From Neckera pumila (lineage: Eukaryota; Streptophyta; Bryopsida; Hypnales; Neckeraceae): a stretch of 64,000 nt of DNA. Both the position numbers and the translations under genes were made by a program. The notes under the pieces were generated by a model. The model was not told the DNA's origin and did not search any database. It saw nothing but the letters and a program-made list of their open reading frames with translations. Position 1 is the first letter of the stretch. Each line of letters starts with the position of its first letter. Where the stretch lies: assembly GCA_963969595.1 (NCBI GenBank), contig OZ018415.1:620001-684000 (forward strand), given 5' to 3'. Shown piece after piece: positions 23,545 to 34,905 of this stretch.

Positions 23545-23945
23545 CATTTTCTTCGGACTTAGGTTAGCAAAGCCATTCCATGACCAGTAAGTCAATGATG
23601 ATTTCTTTTGGGCTAGGAGTACACCCTCCCCAGTTTTGGGGGCCTTAAGTTAGCAAAGCCCTTCTATAAATTAAGTTAATGATAATTTCTTTTGGGCCAA
23701 TGATACTCCCTCCCCATTATTTTGCCCTAGCTTGGCAAAGCCCTTCTATAACCAAAGACAATGATAATTTCTTTTAGGCCAGAGGTACTCCCTTCCCATT
23801 TTTTTTGCCTTGGGTTAGCAAAGCATTTTTATCCCAACTCTTCCTCATCCTTCTAAGATGGCCACAACCTCCCCATTTTTTTTGCCTTGGGTTAGCAAAG
23901 CATTTTTATCCCAACTCTTCTTCATCCTTCCAAGATGGCCACAAC
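23545..23945. repeat. Diverged tandem repeats
   Basis: At least three units of about 90 bp share TTAG(C)AAAGCC, ATGATAATTTCTTTTGGGCC and ACTCCCTCCCCA. They run into two near-identical 77-bp units (anchor GCCTTGGGTTAGCAAAGC at 23807 and 23884) that add CATCCTTC.AAGATGGCCACAA. Confidence 0.85.
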
Positions 23946-24086
23946 ATATGTCAACCATTCTATTGTGTGTAGAATTGTAGCCATCAACAGGTTGTAACAT
24001 CATCCATTCCTCATGGTTTTCTCTAATGTGAATTAAAATCCTTTACAACATCACAAGAAGAATGGGGAGGCATGACCTCTGGGATA

Positions 24087-24169
24087 TTTTATTTTAGCTT
24101 GTAACTATACCCCCAAAACTATTTGAAAAAGAAAGTTTAGGGGGGTATAATTACAAGCTCAAATAAAAG
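24087..24169. repeat. Imperfect hairpin, about 33-bp stem
   Basis: AGCTTGTAACTATACCCCCA is answered about 25 bases later by its near complement (AGGGGGGTATAATTACAAGCT), flanked by TTTATT/AATAAA extensions. Could be a very short foldback element. Confidence 0.75.
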
Positions 24170-24956
24170 ACCGAAGGGGGTATCGACCTTTTGAAGTCGC
24201 GGTCTCCTTGTGTATAGTGTCACCTTTTGTTTTCCATTTGAAAATTATCTAAAGCCTAATCTACATCTCTTTTAGTCAATATTTGACAAGTTGAGATTCC
24301 TTGCAAAGTGGATTAAATTGCAAAATAGGTACCAATTGTTGGAATGGTGTTTCTCTATTTTGGAGGAATGTATTTATTTGCGTTGATGAAAAAATATATT
24401 TATTTGAATTTATTTCCTCATCCACATGTTTTGGGTTTCCTCCATAACAATGTTCAAATTAACTAGCTGTTGCCAATACTCATCTTGTCCATTCAAGCTT
24501 AATCATATTATCATATGGTAGTTACTGACGATTACAGAAAGGGATTATTTATGGCCATAAAAGAGTACCCCTTTCAAGTTAGCAGTGACAGCATCCGCCT
24601 GGTGGAGTCTCCACTAACTCAGTGTCATCTTCAAAGCACAATCATGAATTAATTTAACTTGCTTCAGCACTAGCCAAGTGGGAGATAATCCGAGCATTCT
24701 ATTTTCTTAGACATCCTCGTGGGAGCATGAGCAAACTCAAGTGAGACATACTGTAGACTGAGCTTGCAAAACATTAGTCCGGTTCTTCCTGATTGCAACA
24801 AGGTAAACGATTTGAATCTTGTTGCTTGCTAATTTATTGATGCCACCTTACTTGCATTTTCAAGATGTTTGGTTTGGTTTGCTTGAGTTTTGGCTTGGCG
24901 TTTCATTTCTGGTATTCATGACTTTTATGCTTTTTGGCAACGTGTCATCCCCATCT

Positions 24957-26499
24957 CAGACGGAATGTCTGCTTCGGGAAGTGCTCATCGGGCTGCTTCC
25001 AAACGTGTGCCAATTGCAAACATAGAGCCGGTGTCTTCCTCGGACGAATTGGATGAATTAGAGGATCTAAAACGGCCCGTCCACACAGCGGACTCCATAT
25101 TCATGAACATGTGGAGAGATCCATTCGATGCTTCCAAGCTACCTTTTCTAATCAGTGCTGCCTTGATTAAGAGGGCCCCTTTTCTGTTGGGAAGCGACCA
25201 CGCTTGGTATCCAACAAAAAACTTTAAGCAAACTGGAGGCCTTTGCGCTCAAGAAGGGGAATAGACATCCCTTGAAACTGATTCAAGACATGCAGACTGC
25301 ACACGACGCACTACACATGTACCAGCGAGTCTACAGCAAGACGCAACCCGACAACGGCGAATTTGGAACATCTTTCATACGCGGTCTGGCTCTATATTAC
25401 CAAAAAGACAAGGATGTAATTGGGCAGAGAGAGCCAACGAGCTTGCTGTAGGTCGCATGAAGTCTCCAGGGAAGAATCCGATGAAGCTAACGCCACCTTG
25501 CTTGCAGGAGTAGATCCAAGCAAGGCTAAACCTCTTTGGTCACTAGCTGGTAGATGCGTCCAGTGTCTTCAGGCTGCTAGTATACGGGAGGGTGGTCCAC
25601 AACAATTACCAATTCCGCAACCACCAACTGTGAAATAACCAACAGCTAGTACAAGCGCGCAACAAAGGACACAAATTCAGTCTAGAATGCAAGGTAGGAG
25701 GTCAAATTCTTCTGCTGGCAGGAAGGAAGCGAAGCGGAAGGCCAGAATCCCAAGTGCACCAAAGCCTAGCCTTGTGGTGGCCATGCTTGCAAAGCAGCGA
25801 GAAGCTAAGTAGAGATTGATCACTTTGCTACGGCAGCAGGAGCATTTGTAAATTGAAGCGGCCCATCAAGAATAGTTACTATTGCAAAGTGCGGCCGCAA
25901 AGGAAGAATGCTGGGACCAGCATCATGAATTGAGGCAGTGGGCAAAAGCAGTGGTCGGCAACGGCGTAGAGAAGGCCCGCTTAAATGATGCCGTTCGAGC
26001 AAAGGTTCACAAAGTAAAAGTTGCCACTGCTGCTGCTGAGTCGACTAAACTCTTCCTTAGCAAGTCCAAGTCTGATTTGTACAATTGTGAAGTCATGGTG
26101 GAAAAGCTGAAGCTAGGAATTGAGAAGATGAAGGTTGACATTGGCGTACTCCTTACTAAGAGCAGTAGAATCCAACCTCAATCATACTCGCCCTTGCTAC
26201 CTGCTAAAGCAAGTGATACGTCAAACATAAAGATGTCTAAACCATGTGCTTCTTGCAAGAAATATTTTGCCCACCTGGCACTCGTTCCCTTCAATTGTGG
26301 GTGCTTGTTCCACCCACATTGCATGTTCAAGACTGCATTGTTGGAAAATCCTGTGTGCCCTCGATGCACTGAAGCTCCTAGTCTGCCTTTGATGCTGCAG
26401 TGGGGATGTAGTCTTAGCACTATAGTTTTTTTGTTGACCATTAATTGTGTAATGGTAATTCTACCAACTGTCTATAGTATTACGGCATGTCAAAGTTAA
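24957..26499 (+). pseudogene. U1: decayed coiled-coil/RING-like gene
   Basis: Unrecognised family. A CCCATCTCAG acceptor precedes the first coding segment (from about 24960, MSASGSAHRAASKR near its start), which includes DPFDASKLPFL and AWYPTKN. Two frame changes follow near 25220 and 25415. From 25420 to 26496 one frame runs through four stops (TAA 25636, then TAG, TAA, TAG near 25810-25880), each in a Gln/Glu-rich helical context. The middle is predicted coiled coil (EKARLNDAVRAKVHKVKVA). The C-terminal part has a RING-like zinc pattern: C-x2-C (CASC), a CGCLFHPHC block, then CPRC. The last about 40 codons lose coding character. Zinc binding and a ubiquitin-ligase role would be inference; the order coiled coil then RING is also seen in U4. 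Confidence 0.6.
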
Positions 26500-27930
26500 T
26501 ATTCCATAGTTACTGGTTAGCTTGGGTTACACTCAAGGTTTTATCTATGGATGTTGTCAATGGATGAATGGGGCGTGAACTATAGTGGCGGTTAGGGACT
26601 GATCCTGAGAATCGGGTGAAAACCAATTGTGCGTGAAGGCTGGCAGCCAGTGTGGAGAAGCGATCCAGAGCTCCTGCAGTGGTGAGGCCGGTAGTTGGGT
26701 GTGATCGATTGGTGTTCTGGGTGTTTGGGTGTGATTAGAGTGTTTTTGTTTCTATCGTTTAAATGCTTACAGTTGTAGTGCTGAATCAATAGTTTTATTT
26801 GGACGATGGATGTTGGAGAGTCGATTGGGCTGGATCGATAGATTTTACAGAGTGAAGTGATGTGACTGTGAGGATCTATTGTAATATTTTGATGGAGTAT
26901 GGAAGCCGGAATCAATAGAATATCTTAAGTGTTATTGGAGTGGAAGTGAATCTATTGTGCTGATAGAGTTGGTGAGGAATCAATTGTAATCAGTGCGGTA
27001 GTTGAAGCAGATTGAACCATTGTAATATTTTCAATTGTAATACAAAGTCGAGCTTAATTGCAAATTTGGAGTATATGTGATTGTGTATATCTGCCATGTA
27101 TTTCCGTGCTTGAAATTGTTGAATGACTTTGAGTGTGAATATCTCAATTGTATGGAATAGGGAATGTTGGAATGGGTGAAATCTTATTGTTTTATCTATC
27201 GTGAGCATGTGTTGGACGGAGTGAGAATATCTATAGTGAATGTTTGTATGGCTGAATGATGGATTCGGTCTATAGATTATCTACTATGGCAAATTGAGTG
27301 GTTATGTAAATAATTGTTGAGAGAGTCAATAGTTGAGTGACATTACTATAGACTCCCATGAGTTGGGTATACACAAACTAATTTATTGTCAATAGAAGAA
27401 ATTCAGAGTGAATAGTGAGATTGGAATCTTATGAAAATTGGCGCTATAGATGAAGATTAATGAAACTGGAAAATGAACAAAGTATAGATGGAGGAAGCGG
27501 TCTTTAAGTTAAAAACCAAGCAATTTAAATTTTGTCATCGATTGGACTATTCAAAACAGAGTGTAAAAAAAGAAAGAACCTACTATAGTGGAAGAGAAGA
27601 TCAATAGTTGGTGAAAAGTTGGAGAAAGGAAATCAATAGTACCAGTGCGGTTGGTGAAGTTGATAAGAAGTTGAAGCTGGATGGAGAGTTTCTCAACCTA
27701 TTGATAAGTTTTGACTATTGCTTTAATTATACTTAAGTATTGTATCTATTGAATTCGGTCTATTTAGGAAATACTAGAATCCTCAATTGTGCACAACTCT
27801 GGGATTGTTTCGACCTTCCCTTAGGAATTACCCATAGTGCTACCATACCTCCCTGCAAACGAACTTGAAAACTATAGGAATTCATCAATAGTTCATCCAT
27901 TGTAGAAAACCAACCTATAGGGGATTTGCC
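26416..27930. repeat. CTATAG/CAATAG-rich tract
   Basis: Over about 1.5 kb the words CTATAG, CAATAG, ACTATTG and close variants (often followed by T) recur some two dozen times at irregular spacing. There is no clear tandem period and no credible reading frame. It begins at the end of U1 and ends just before U2, so it could be a long intron or a decayed satellite. Confidence 0.45.
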
Positions 27931-27945
27931 ACCAACACTAAAACA

Positions 27946-28392
27946 ATGATGGCAAGCATTGAGGCAACAAAGGTTACCAGCCGGGCTTTGGATTGGAAGC
28001 CTGAACAGGGAATTTCAGCTGCTGCAGGAAAGAAAATGGACGAGGTAAAGTAGTTCTTTAGAGAACTAACAGCAAGGTCATTTCACATTACAAACCGCTC
28101 TGCGCACGAATCTAGTACTTTGGTTTCCAATGTGGATCAAGCAAAACGTCAATGTGGCTCTAAGCCTTATATTCCTCCAATGCCGGAGACAATTGTAGAG
28201 ATGGCTTCTCCAGTTCCGGAGATAGTTGTAGAGACGGCTTCTCCAGTTCCGGAGACAGTTGTAGAGACGGCTTCTCTACTTCCGGAGACAATTGTAGAGA
28301 CGACTACAACAGATGTTAGAACCTTAGTAGAAGTCATGCCAGATGCATGCAATGCTGAGGAGTCTACGGTAGCAGTCGTTCTTCCGGATTGA
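27946..28392 (+). pseudogene. U2: small frame with 11-residue repeats
   Basis: From ATG at 27946 the frame runs 149 codons to TGA, with one in-frame TAG at 28051 (VK-stop-FFREL). The C-terminal half has four to five copies of a 33-bp unit (about 28177-28309) encoding PETVVETASPV-type repeats. It is preceded by the CTATAG-rich tract and may be a distal exon of U1 or a separate gene. No known domain. An alternative start at 28120 would avoid the stop and give a 90-residue protein. Confidence 0.45.
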
Positions 28393-29473
28393 GTGCTCAC
28401 AAATTTTATTCTTCCTTGTATATGCTTTTATGTAGTGTCTTTCTCTAAGATAGAATTTATTAATCTAAGATAGTAGCGTTGATTGGATTTTGGATTTTTG
28501 CAGCAGGCTGTAATTCTTAACGACTCTACCTCTATATACATTTAGTTGTTTGTCACGTCATTGCCTCTGGCATGAGAGACAATGCTTAGTAAGCTTAGCT
28601 GATGTACTTTTTTTTCATGGTCTTTGCCAATTTTTATAAAGATAAACTTCCATGATCTTTGCATTTGAAGAAGGACATGTCATGGAAGCCATTTTGTGTT
28701 GAGTGTCTGGTTCATTTTGGCAAACCGTCTTTTCCATTTCAAGTGGTGAACATGAATTTAGTTTATTCATGTAGTCATAAGTGCTGCAGCAAGGCTTCTT
28801 TGGTATGTAGATTTCATGTGTTGGCAAGGTTACCAAGGAATATTTGCTGTGGTTGTCATTTTTCTTAAAATCTAGACATGCCTGGTTGTGCAATTGTATG
28901 CCTCTTGTAAGCAAGCTGTAGGGATTTTCTTGGCCATGAAGGTAATGGACGATATACATGCTGTCTCATTCCATTTCAAACATTTAAGCATACATATGCC
29001 AATATCAAAAACTGCCAAGCATTTGAATATGTGTCAAAAAGGGATTAAAGTTTGAGTACACTTTCCTACACAGAACCGGCTACTGTGCGGTAGCATTGTC
29101 GTAGTCCTTTATCTATGAGTCTACAACCAACTTACTACCTGCTACTGTGCAATAGCATTGCCGTAGTCCTATATCTGTGAGTCTACAACTGACTTACTGT
29201 ATATCAAAAAGAAGAAGCATATACTACGTGCGAAAGCACCATTACATATTTCACTACACTGATTCTGCTATGCTGAAACCATTCTCATCCTCCCATCTGC
29301 CGGTAGCACTTGCTATATTTCCGTATTTTGCTCACTCCTTGCATTAATCTAGAAAAACAAGAGCACAAACCACGTGTCAGTGTACATCCTTGGCCACTTC
29401 AAGGACAATACTACCTAAGCTCATTGTTGCTAGGGCTCCACAGCTTAATTACCGTGAAGGTTGGAAGACCAAG
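28393..29473. other. Gene-free stretch
   Basis: No supported gene. Holds a 62-bp two-copy tandem repeat at 29080-29203 (anchor CTACTGTGC, TAGCATTG, GTAGTCCT, GAGTCTACAAC). Confidence 0.6.
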
Positions 29474-30893
29474 TCAGTCAACAAAGAAATTGTATTCATC
29501 TGGAACATGCTCCCTGCTTAATACAATGGCAATTTTGTGTTGAATGTGAGATACTGGCCACGACTTACCAACCTCAAAGGAAGGTAGCTCCATATCGCCA
29601 GAGTGCACCATCATCTTCACCATATCTAGAATAGTAACTTGGTCTATGGCAATCCAATTATCTCTACCAGGACCTACCTTGAACCTTGCGTACTGGAAAT
29701 TAGCGTACAAAACCTGCCGCCCAAGATGATACCGAAAGATGATGGAATCTGTATTGACCACACACTTTGTAATGTCTTGTCCAATGACAAGCTTCTCCAT
29801 CCAACCTTGGTCCATGAGATCGTTCAGTAGTTCAGCGCTGGGACTCTTGAATATGTACATGTTGCTGTCCAACACACCTCCTCTGCTGCTGTCGCGAAGA
29901 GGTTGACCATGACATGGATTGGTAGGAACCACTGGATATGAGTAGCCTTGCTTCCAATTGTTGGTTTCATTGCGGCCGCAAAGTCCAGAGCCAATCAGTA
30001 ACGGAATGCCTTGGAGGTCTGCATGTCGGGTATTGGCCAACCAGGTTCGTTCGATGCTGGCAACGGAATCAATTCCAAATGGCCATATACTTCTATTCCT
30101 GCTTGCGGTACATAGATTGCCCGCAAATAGAAGGTGCCATTGTCCATCAAATCACGATAGGGTCTCTCATTCCTAGTAGACCCTCCCATTTTGTGATGCA
30201 CCACCAATATAATGTCCAATATTGATGAAGGATGCACCCAGTCTTCCCGAAACGATGCGTATAGGTAGTTATGGGCATACCGCGCCTCGTTGTGGGAAAC
30301 AATAGGATCCAATTGGATTTGGCAACAGCAATAAGCGTGCCTCACCAAGATCGCTTCTAATTTAGGTGCCCGGGTAGCATTTTCAACACTCCACCTGAAC
30401 TGCTTTATCTGCCCCTTCCATGCTCCCGCAGCGGATTCTTCGCCATGTCCCGAGCGTCCCTTGCCTAAGGACCTCTAGAAGCAGCTCACAATGTCACCCA
30501 CGAATCAATCTCCAACCGCATAGGTATCCATGCTCCATTGACATCTTGGTTGTTGAAAACCACAATGCTACAAACTTCTAGCTTTGGCACACAACTCCGC
30601 AACATTTTGCCTACTGCTCTATCAATGCGGCTATTGTCTGACAATGTGGACATGTAAACATTCAATTGCTGGCATCAAAAGTTCACAATGAAGAAGCGCG
30701 GGAGCTCAACTTTGCGTGATAACTCATCCAACGGCTACTTCATCACCTTGTGGCCGCAACTACACATTCTTCCCCAATAAATGACCAGCTGCGTTACTAA
30801 AACCGCTCTTGTGGAAGTCATCACCTCTCCCGCCAATTCGAATGTTGTGGTGTTGCCCAGTGCCAAAATGTCGTCCACCATGGCGGCATTTTT
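29474..30893 (-). pseudogene. U3: large decayed gene, unknown function
   Basis: Coding-like over about 470 codons. It begins near 30893 (MVDDILALGNTTTF) and runs through TAG (near 30738) and TGA (near 30675) in one frame to a TGA near 30490. The frame then shifts; the next part, preceded by another TGA and TAG, reads AAGAWKGQIKQFRWSVENA and HPSSILDIILVVHHKMGG. A further frameshift at about 30000-30040 leads to the final 188-codon frame with CGRNETNNWKQGYSYP and DQGWMEKLVIGQDITKC, ending in TGA at 29474. No introns are obvious. I recognise no domain. At least four stops and two frameshifts make it a pseudogene, perhaps of a mobile-element gene. Confidence 0.55.
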
Positions 30894-31945
30894 TTGGTTT
30901 TATATTCTCAAGGGAAGATTAAATAAGACAAGTTTGACAGACTGCGTACAAAGTACCGCTCGTGTGCTGGCAGCTAGGACAACCTGGAAACCATTGAAAA
31001 ATGGCACCACTCCTTATACTCAAGCTTTCCTTATTTGACCGCTAGTACAAATTGTACGCAAAGAACCCATATGACTGGCCGCACCCCTAAACTTCACAAC
31101 TGGCTGTCCATGTTGTCACAGCAAGTGCCAACAACACTGTACTGATATTTTAAGCTAGGCAACGTACTTGCGTCCAGACTGAGGAAATTCAAGGGGCCTT
31201 CTCATGACCCCAAATTATTTCTAATGAGGTTTGCATCCTCACCACTTTCATCCCAACCTCATATCATTGTCTTTTTTGTCTACACCTTGATCTTAGAATA
31301 TAATTATGCCACATCTATAAACTGATCATTAACAAAAAGATGAATGTCGGGCCGCTTAGGGGTTAATTTGGACTCAAAGGCAATAAGCTTTGTTCTCAAT
31401 ATGACAAGTCAACCTAAAAAAACACAAAAACTACAAGATTTTATAATTCAGTTTGAAGAACATTCAATAATAATTGGATTTCGCCGAAAGAGAAAAAATC
31501 AACTCTCTGGAGGGCTGCTCCAGATTGACATGCCAAGCTATTTCAAGCTTGGCCTGTCAATCTACAAAAATTCCCCTGGTGAGCAATCAGCTTGGCTAAC
31601 TGCTCATTGAAACAATCAAATTTTGTGTTTTTTTTCTTTTTTTAAAGACTTTTTTTAAGATTATTATTATTATTATTTATTTTATTTTTATTTTAAATAA
31701 TTTTTTACTCATAAAACTGGGTCCCTACGCCATTGTCACTATAGTTTCAACTATGCGGAAATAGGAAAAAAAATAATTTTACAGCCGCCCCCAAAAAAAA
31801 TTTAGGGTACTTTAGAGGGCTGCAGAGCAGCTCTCCAAAGGCCTGAAATTTTCTCTAATGTCAGCAATATTGTGCTCAATTGGTTATTGATATTGTCATG
31901 TTACATATTGTCACAAGTAGCATTTTGTTTTTGGACAAGTGTCTA

Positions 31946-32875
31946 TTAACCCCTAAAGTTTCATGACTATGTAATCACCAAAACCGCTCCAAAACTGCCA
32001 TTTCTAATACAACTACCAAATTTTTGGAAAAAAACAATTTTTGACACATGTATCCGTAGGATCTTGTAGTATGACATTTTAAAAACATGTGGTAAAAATT
32101 TCAAAAAATTCCACCGTGTGGATTATAAGATATAAGCATTCAAAGTCTTGAAAACCATTTTTTCAATCCTGCGAAAAACCGGGCAGCTGCACTTTGCAAG
32201 CTCACTTTTCAATGAAAAAATGCAGATAAAGGTGGTGCTTCTTTTCATTCAGTTTCCTAAACAAGTTGTCTATGTGCTTGAAAAATTTCACATCATTTGG
32301 AATTGTACAACATATAGGAAAAAAATAGTAAATAGAAAGAAGTAGAAAATGATTCAAAATACTAAATTGTTAAAATTTAGTCATAGAATTTAAAAATGCC
32401 AATCCCAATGGTTGTAATGTTGCAATAATCAATCTACATCCTAGGATTTTATTTTTTTCGAAAAATATTGAAAATTGAGTTAAATAAATGACTTTAAAGT
32501 TTTTCTTAGAGTAGAGAATCCATAACTGCCCGCAAATCAAAAACCCTGATAACTTTTGGCTCATTGATTGAAATAGAATGATTCAAAGCTTTTTAAGTAT
32601 ATATAAATGTAGAGAACCAATTTCAAAAAAAAATTCTGGCAAAAACGATTTTTTCTGATCTGCCCTAACTGCCCAATTACAAAAAAAAGTAACATATTAG
32701 GTCACAACTTTTGACTTGTATTTCGAAATGTCATGAAACTTGGTACACATGAAGATACTCCTTGCCCCCACCTTCTATTAAAATTTCAATCTCAAATATA
32801 GATATCTCTAGTCACACGTACCTACCCAAAATTTCTATATGGCCAAAAATCACATGTTGGTCCTTTAGGGGTTAA
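31946..32875 (+). mobile_element. TTAA element, family B (922 bp)
   Basis: TTAA at 31946 and 32872. The ends are CCCCTAAAGTTTC and, inverted, CCCCTAAAGGACC. The interior shares blocks with 45480-46251 (GGATCTTGTAGTA, GGGCAGCTGCACTT, CATATAGGAAAAAAATAGTA). Non-coding. A stray element end of the same kind (CTTAGGGGTTAA) lies at 31355-31366. Confidence 0.8.
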
Positions 32876-34460
32876 AAGCCTTTAGAGCACTGGACGAAAT
32901 CTTGAGGAAGGGAGTCTAACGGGTTTAAACTCTCCAACAAGTGCAAAATTTTGCTAAAAAAAAATCCATTGGTCATAAGCCTGATGGAATAGTGCTCCGT
33001 GGGCACCAATTAGGCGGTGCTTTGAAGGCACTTTGAAATTTTTGCTTAGTTCCTTTGCCTATTGATAAATTGAGGGAAATTATGTTTAGATTTAGGATTA
33101 AGTTATAATTTCCAACTTCCCAACTGCCTGTTTGTGACACGATATCATAATTCTAACCAACTATAGAAAGCTCATAATCCAGTAGGTGAACGACTGCACA
33201 CTCTATTACTTTGCATTGAAGGTAATAGATCCACTCTGCTTCTTATTTTGAAGCTCTAAGTTCCAAATCCAAATTACAACCAAAATCAGTGCAATTGATA
33301 GAGGAGTGGTCTACTATCCTCCTTTTGACTTTCCAAACTAAAACAAGGTTCTTCGGGCTTCATCTGCATACTATATGGCACAATTTAGCAAACCCTGGGT
33401 TAATGCAATTCTTTGACCCGGCAAATGCAAATGGAGTCACTGAAGAACCTCACTGTCATGGAGTTGGCGCAGCTCCGCAACATCCTGGTAGATTTGGGGT
33501 CCTTTCAACTAACGTCCCGTGATTAAGCACACCTACACCCACCTGCATAGGTTTACCTTGCGTGCGTTTAGATGTGGGAGGCCGATGCTGCTGCTTTTGA
33601 ATTTTGTATAGGTCCCTTAATTGCACCTACAAGGATTTTGTAAGTCTTATAGTAAACCTTAACTAGGGGTGATTGTTTAGTCCATATCGTGTTTTTAAAC
33701 ACTTGCAAATCGCTCAATTTTTTGGTAAATACATTTTTTGCTAAATGCTCAAGGTTACACCACTCTACGCATCTGTCAATTCTTGATCTCTGCTTGAATT
33801 CTGCAGCTTGGGCTATTGCTATGGCTTTGCTGTACTTGGTGTTGTATTTTTGCCTATGTTTCTTGATGTTTCACTTGAAGTTTTGGACTGCTGGTGTGGC
33901 TTGCTCGCTTGACTAGTGTAGCATGCTCATTTGATGGGAATGTATAAGTATGGAACCTTGAATGCTTTTGCGTTTTCTCTGTGCATAGTTCTTGCTTTCT
34001 TTACGCGTCAAATGTGGTGTGCAAGGTAAGGTATCTGTCTGCCTTGGTCCCATGCTATGATGCTTGCTATCTTCAATGAAGTCCCATTGTTAGCTGTGTT
34101 TGCTGCGGTTAGCCCATACTACGACTCTAAATCCTTATAGTTCCATGAGACTTCCCTGAATCAAAGAAGCTCCAAAATTGCCATTCTCCTAACAAGTACA
34201 ATTGACAGTTTTAGGGTCCCACCATTGAAATCATTTTTTCATTTCACAAGAAAAAAAGCAAATGCACTTCAGAAGCTAACTTCTCTATGAAAAGCAGTGC
34301 AAATGGTGGTACTTCTTTGGTTTCTTTTTCGGTGACCCTAAATCCACATGCTTGGAAATTTGCACCTCATTTGGAATTCTAAGTACACAGTAGTACAGAA
34401 AGATTCTAAATACTAAATTGATAAGAATTTAATTACAGAATTTAAATACATACAATGGAA
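32876..34460. other. Mostly gene-free stretch
   Basis: No supported gene. A short plus-strand frame from ATG 33426 (reading LKNLTVMELAQLRNILVDL) has coding flavour but only about 32 codons and no clear splice partner. Confidence 0.45.
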
Positions 34461-34489
34461 CCACACATGATGATTTCTATCATTGAGAG

Positions 34490-34905
34490 GGGCTAACCTT
34501 AATGATAAAAAAAATGGGGAGGGAGTGGAACCAGGAGTGAGGGAGTGAGATTTTTATCATTGGAAGGGAATCACGTTAATGATAAAAAAAAATGGGGAGG
34601 GAGTGGAACCGGGAGGGAGGGAGGGAGATTTTTATCATTGTGAGGGACTCACCTTAATGATAAAAAAAATGGGGAGGGAGTGGAACCAGGAGGGAGGGAG
34701 GGAGATTTTTATCATTGGGAGGGACTAACCTTAATGATACAAGAAATGGAGAGGGAATAGAACCAGGAGTGAGGGAGTGAAATTTTTATCAATGTTAAGA
34801 GGGACTAACCTTAATGATAAAAAAAATGGGGAGGGAGTGGAACCGGGAGTGAGGGAGTGAGATTTTTATCATTGGGAGGGGCTAAACTTTAATGATAAAA
34901 ATAAA
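34490..34905. repeat. Minisatellite, about 78-bp unit, 5 copies
   Basis: Units contain AATGATAAAAAAAATGGGGA, GGGAGTGGAACC, GGGAGTGAG and ATTTTTATCATTG followed by GGGA(C/T)TAACCTT. One unit is more diverged (ATACAAGAAATGGAGAGGGAAT). Part of the motif (TGGAACCACACAT) recurs on both sides at 34456 and 34968. Confidence 0.92.

Larger units (their letters stand above)
22124..24956. other. Gene-free stretch with repeats
   Basis: AT-rich sequence beyond the palindrome end. I see no convincing exon. It contains the tandem repeats at 23545-23945 and the hairpin at 24087-24169, listed separately. Confidence 0.6.

Noticed and set aside
34490..34905. CRISPR-like array
   Set aside because: Repeats are directly adjacent with no unique spacers, and the genome is eukaryotic.
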